A stretch of DNA of 9,203 bases from an uncultured Burkholderiales bacterium (GTDB taxonomy: Bacteria; Pseudomonadota; Gammaproteobacteria; Burkholderiales; Burkholderiaceae_C): contig CAIODK010000022.1 in NCBI GenBank assembly GCA_903856995.1, positions 1-9,203 of the forward strand, written 5' to 3'. Below are positions 7,499 to 9,203 of this stretch, piece by piece. Position numbers and translations under genes: made by a program. Positions within the stretch are counted from its first letter, which is position 1; the number at the start of each line of letters is the position of its first letter. A model generated the notes under the pieces. The model made no database searches and had not been told where the DNA came from. It was given only the letters and a program-made list of their open reading frames with translations.

Positions 7499-7518
7499 GC
7501 GCCTAAAATCCTCACACC

Positions 7519-7716
7519 ATGATGAACAAACTTCGCCTTCGCAAACAAGCACAGACCGTGATGGGCCATCGCTTGGAAGAACCCCGTCTCACCCTTGTGA
7601 TGGTGCTTTGGATGTTTGTGTATGTGGGCCTGCCTCTGTTGGTCGTCAGCAGCTTGGTGGACTTGCTGATTCAGCAAATCACGGGCACTTGCACCGGTTT
7701 TTGGTGCTGGTTTTAA
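7519..7716 (+). CDS. Small single-pass membrane protein, unknown function
   Basis: This is a 65-residue open frame, or 64 if the second ATG at 7522 is used. It has a basic N-terminus (KLRLRKQ), a polar stretch with RLEEPR, and one clear membrane helix at about 24-47 (LTLVMVLWMFVYVGLPLLVV). The short C-terminal tail is rich in cysteine and tryptophan (TGTCTGFWCWF, cysteines 58 and 63). The orderly layout of charge, helix and tail looks like a real protein, while the opposite strand here gives only histidine- and glutamine-rich shadow sequence. It is divergent from the acyltransferase gene with 20 bases between the two starts. No clear Shine-Dalgarno is visible. By the positive-inside rule the N-terminus should be cytoplasmic and the cysteine tail periplasmic. 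I recognise no family. Confidence 0.6.
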   Translation: MMNKLRLRKQAQTVMGHRLEEPRLTLVMVLWMFVYVGLPLLVVSSLVDLLIQQITGTCTGFWCWF

Positions 7717-7747
7717 GCACAGAGCCATCGCCTTCATTCGCGCCACC
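7717..7747. other. Short convergent intergenic gap
   Basis: These 31 bases separate the stop of the small membrane protein gene from the stop of the converging exported-protein gene. An imperfect inverted repeat spans 7742-7760 (GCCACCTC facing GAGGCGGC, one mismatch, three-base loop) and reaches into the end of the exported-protein gene. No run of T follows on either strand, so I do not call an intrinsic terminator. Any termination for either gene must use the neighbour's coding sequence or Rho. Confidence 0.4.
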
Positions 7748-8191
7748 TCAGCGAGGCGGCCGGCAAGGGCCCGAAATGTTGATGCGGACTTTTTTACCTA
7801 AGTAGTCGATATCGCTATAAGCCGACACCACCACAGTCGCTTGATCAATCCGAATCTCTGACTCCGCGCCCGTCACTTTGTGTTTGCGGAACGCACCCAT
7901 TTCTTTGGGTGTGGTGAGGTTCTTGCCCGAGAACTCCTCGGTTGCCAAGCTACTCGCTTGCACCACATAAGGCGCGGGGCCATTCATCTTGAGAAAGATG
8001 TTTTTACCCATCGACTGGATTTCAATCACCACTTTTTCCGCCTGTATTTTTCGGTCTTCCATTGCGGGAATGACGCCTTCCACCTCGCAGGGCATTTTGA
8101 AAGTCTGCGCGAATACAGGGGTTGACAGCAAAACCAACCCCAAAAGGGCAGCTTGCAACAAGCGGATGAAAGTTTGGTTCATAGCACTCAT
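7748..8191 (-). CDS. Small exported protein, unknown function
   Basis: This is a 147-residue protein, or 144 if the second ATG at 8182 (MNQTF) is the start. It has a typical Sec signal peptide: a hydrophobic core at about 9-25, then TPVFAQ, with likely cleavage after residue 28. The mature part is about 118 residues with alternating hydrophobic and polar residues, suggesting beta structure (KVVIEIQSMGKNIFLKM, ATVVVSAYSDIDYLGKKVRINI). It holds two cysteines, 35 near the N-terminus and 143 near the C-terminus (SGPCRPPR), well placed for one disulfide. I recognise no family. It starts one base after the stop of the CLC-type gene, so the two are probably cotranscribed and coupled; neither candidate start has a convincing Shine-Dalgarno. 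Confidence 0.82.
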   Translation of the reverse strand: MSAMNQTFIRLLQAALLGLVLLSTPVFAQTFKMPCEVEGVIPAMEDRKIQAEKVVIEIQSMGKNIFLKMNGPAPYVVQASSLATEEFSGKNLTTPKEMGAFRKHKVTGAESEIRIDQATVVVSAYSDIDYLGKKVRINISGPCRPPR

Positions 8192-8192
8192 T

Positions 8193-9203
8193 CTAAGAAG
8201 TTACGTCCGTCTTTCGGTGCGCCACACGTTGAGCGCGGTAAATACCGGCATGGCCCGAGCACACATAGCTCATGGTGCAAGCCAAGGCAGCAAACACGCC
8301 AATTTCTGCACCAAACAACTCCATTGCCATCAAGGTCGAGGCAATCGGCGTATTAGCCGCGCCAGCAAACACCGCAACAAAGCCAATGGCAGCCAGCAAA
8401 CCAAACGGTACATCCAACAGCGGGGCCAAGGCATTTCCCAGAGTTGCGCCGATATAGAACAAAGGCGTTACCTCACCGCCCTTGAAGCCAGAGCCCAAAG
8501 ATGCGATGGTGAACGCCATCTTTCCTAAGAAATCGGTCGGCGCTAGCGGATGCTGAAACGCCTCCAGCATCACGGGAATGCCCAAGCCAATGTAGCGGTC
8601 AAAGCCACCCCACATCACCACCACGGCGATCACAGCGCCACCTAGGAGGGGTCGAAATGGCGCGTAGGCGATGCGTTGTTTCATCCAAGCACTCAGCGCG
8701 TGCGTGCTGACGGCAAACACCTTGCCGGTCAACCCAAACAAGGCGCCAGCCAGCACCATGGCCGCCAACAACCACGCCGTCACGTGCGGAAGCATGCCCA
8801 CCACGTAAGAGGTGTGCTGCACACCCCACCACAACCCCACTTGGTCCGCCACCACCGCGGCGATCACGCAGGGCAGCAAAGCGTCTAGGCGCATGCGGCC
8901 AACCGCCAGCACCTCCAACGCAAACAGGGCGCCCGCGAGCGGCGTACCAAAAACCGAGGCAAAGCCCGCGCTGATACCTGCCATCAACACCATGCGACGG
9001 TCTGCTTGCTTGAGCCTGAAGACACGTGTGAGTTGATCAGCCAATGCGCCACCCATTTGCACCGCAGTGCCTTCGCGGCCCACCGATGCGCCAAACAAAT
9101 GCGACAGCACGGTGCCGCCCAACACCAAGGGGGCCATGCGCAAGGGCACTACTTTTTTGGGATCGTGAATTTCGTCAATCAGCAAGTTGTTGCCGGCTTC
9201 GAC
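8193..9203 (-). CDS. CLC-family anion transporter, probably CLC-F type fluoride/proton antiporter (partial, 5' end outside window)
   Basis: This is a polytopic inner-membrane CLC-superfamily protein; 336 residues are visible to the TAG stop. The frame is open to the right edge, so a TTG at 9185 is not the start. The gate motif is GASVGREGTAVQMGG, with gating glutamate at visible residue 44 (canonical GREGP). EAGNNLLIDEIH stands where canonical chloride CLCs have GSGIP. GSGFKGGEVTPLFYIGATLG (237-256) replaces the usual GGIFAP block, and SGHAGIYRAQ near the C-terminus supplies the expected pore tyrosine (322). From family knowledge, loss of the GSGIP serine and a GGEVTP block are features of the CLC-F branch, which exports fluoride in exchange for protons. 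The assignment to CLC is firm; the fluoride specificity is inferred. No CBS domains follow. It is probably cotranscribed with the exported protein downstream. Confidence 0.92.
   Translation of the reverse strand, partial: VEAGNNLLIDEIHDPKKVVPLRMAPLVLGGTVLSHLFGASVGREGTAVQMGGALADQLTRVFRLKQADRRMVLMAGISAGFASVFGTPLAGALFALEVLAVGRMRLDALLPCVIAAVVADQVGLWWGVQHTSYVVGMLPHVTAWLLAAMVLAGALFGLTGKVFAVSTHALSAWMKQRIAYAPFRPLLGGAVIAVVVMWGGFDRYIGLGIPVMLEAFQHPLAPTDFLGKMAFTIASLGSGFKGGEVTPLFYIGATLGNALAPLLDVPFGLLAAIGFVAVFAGAANTPIASTLMAMELFGAEIGVFAALACTMSYVCSGHAGIYRAQRVAHRKTDVTS

Noticed and set aside
7488..7509. TTGACG and TAAAAT as a standard promoter pair
   Set aside because: The spacer is only ten bases, far short of the usual 16-18, so I do not annotate it as a promoter.
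6479..7522. A long plus-strand open frame of 347 codons opposite the acyltransferase-like gene
   Set aside because: Its product is rich in His, Gln, Arg and Ala with no motifs or helices, as expected for the complement of a GC-rich coding frame; the minus strand carries recognisable FemAB/GNAT-like motifs.
7495..7746. Minus-strand 83-codon open frame opposite the small membrane protein
   Set aside because: Histidine- and glutamine-rich with no helix or signal, and it overlaps the start of the acyltransferase gene; the plus-strand frame is more protein-like.
7742..7760. Inverted repeat considered as a bidirectional terminator
   Set aside because: One mismatch in an eight-base stem and no T run on either side; it overlaps the last codons of the exported-protein gene, so it may be chance.
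9183..9185. TTG as start of the CLC-type gene
   Set aside because: The frame remains open to the window edge and continues a conserved motif (EAGNNLL); family length requires a much longer N-terminal part.

Overview
The window looks like chromosome of a betaproteobacterium, probably Burkholderiales and perhaps Comamonadaceae. That placement is inferred from moderately high GC, a complete one-operon System I cytochrome c maturation locus and the flavour of the encoded proteins; no marker gene is present. Almost every base is coding. No stretch over 300 bases lacks a gene, and I see no RNA gene, mobile element, CRISPR array or attachment site.

Positions 1-7498, minus strand: one tightly packed operon, transcribed from right to left. 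It starts with a FemAB/GNAT-type acyltransferase-like gene (7498-6575). The c-type cytochrome maturation genes follow in the order ccmA, ccmB, ccmC, ccmD, ccmE, ccmF, ccmG, ccmH, ccmI, and ccmI runs off the left edge. Most junctions are 4-base ATGA overlaps or gaps of 1-7 bases, which suggests translational coupling. CcmA and CcmB, with CcmC and CcmD, load heme onto the periplasmic chaperone CcmE. CcmG and CcmH reduce the CXXCH cysteines of apocytochromes, CcmI holds the apocytochrome, and CcmF carries out the ligation with CcmH and CcmI.

Positions 7519-7716, plus strand: a small, divergent, single-pass membrane protein. Its start lies only 20 bases from the start of the acyltransferase gene. 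Only 31 bases separate its end from the converging gene on its right.

Positions 7748-9203, minus strand: a CLC-superfamily anion transporter (5' end outside the window) whose visible motifs fit the fluoride/proton antiporter branch (CLC-F) better than ordinary chloride transporters. One base downstream of its stop is a gene for a small exported protein with two cysteines and no family I recognise.

The core of the window is well-known biology. The less explained parts are the small divergent membrane protein, the exported partner of the CLC-F-like transporter, and the acyltransferase heading the ccm operon.
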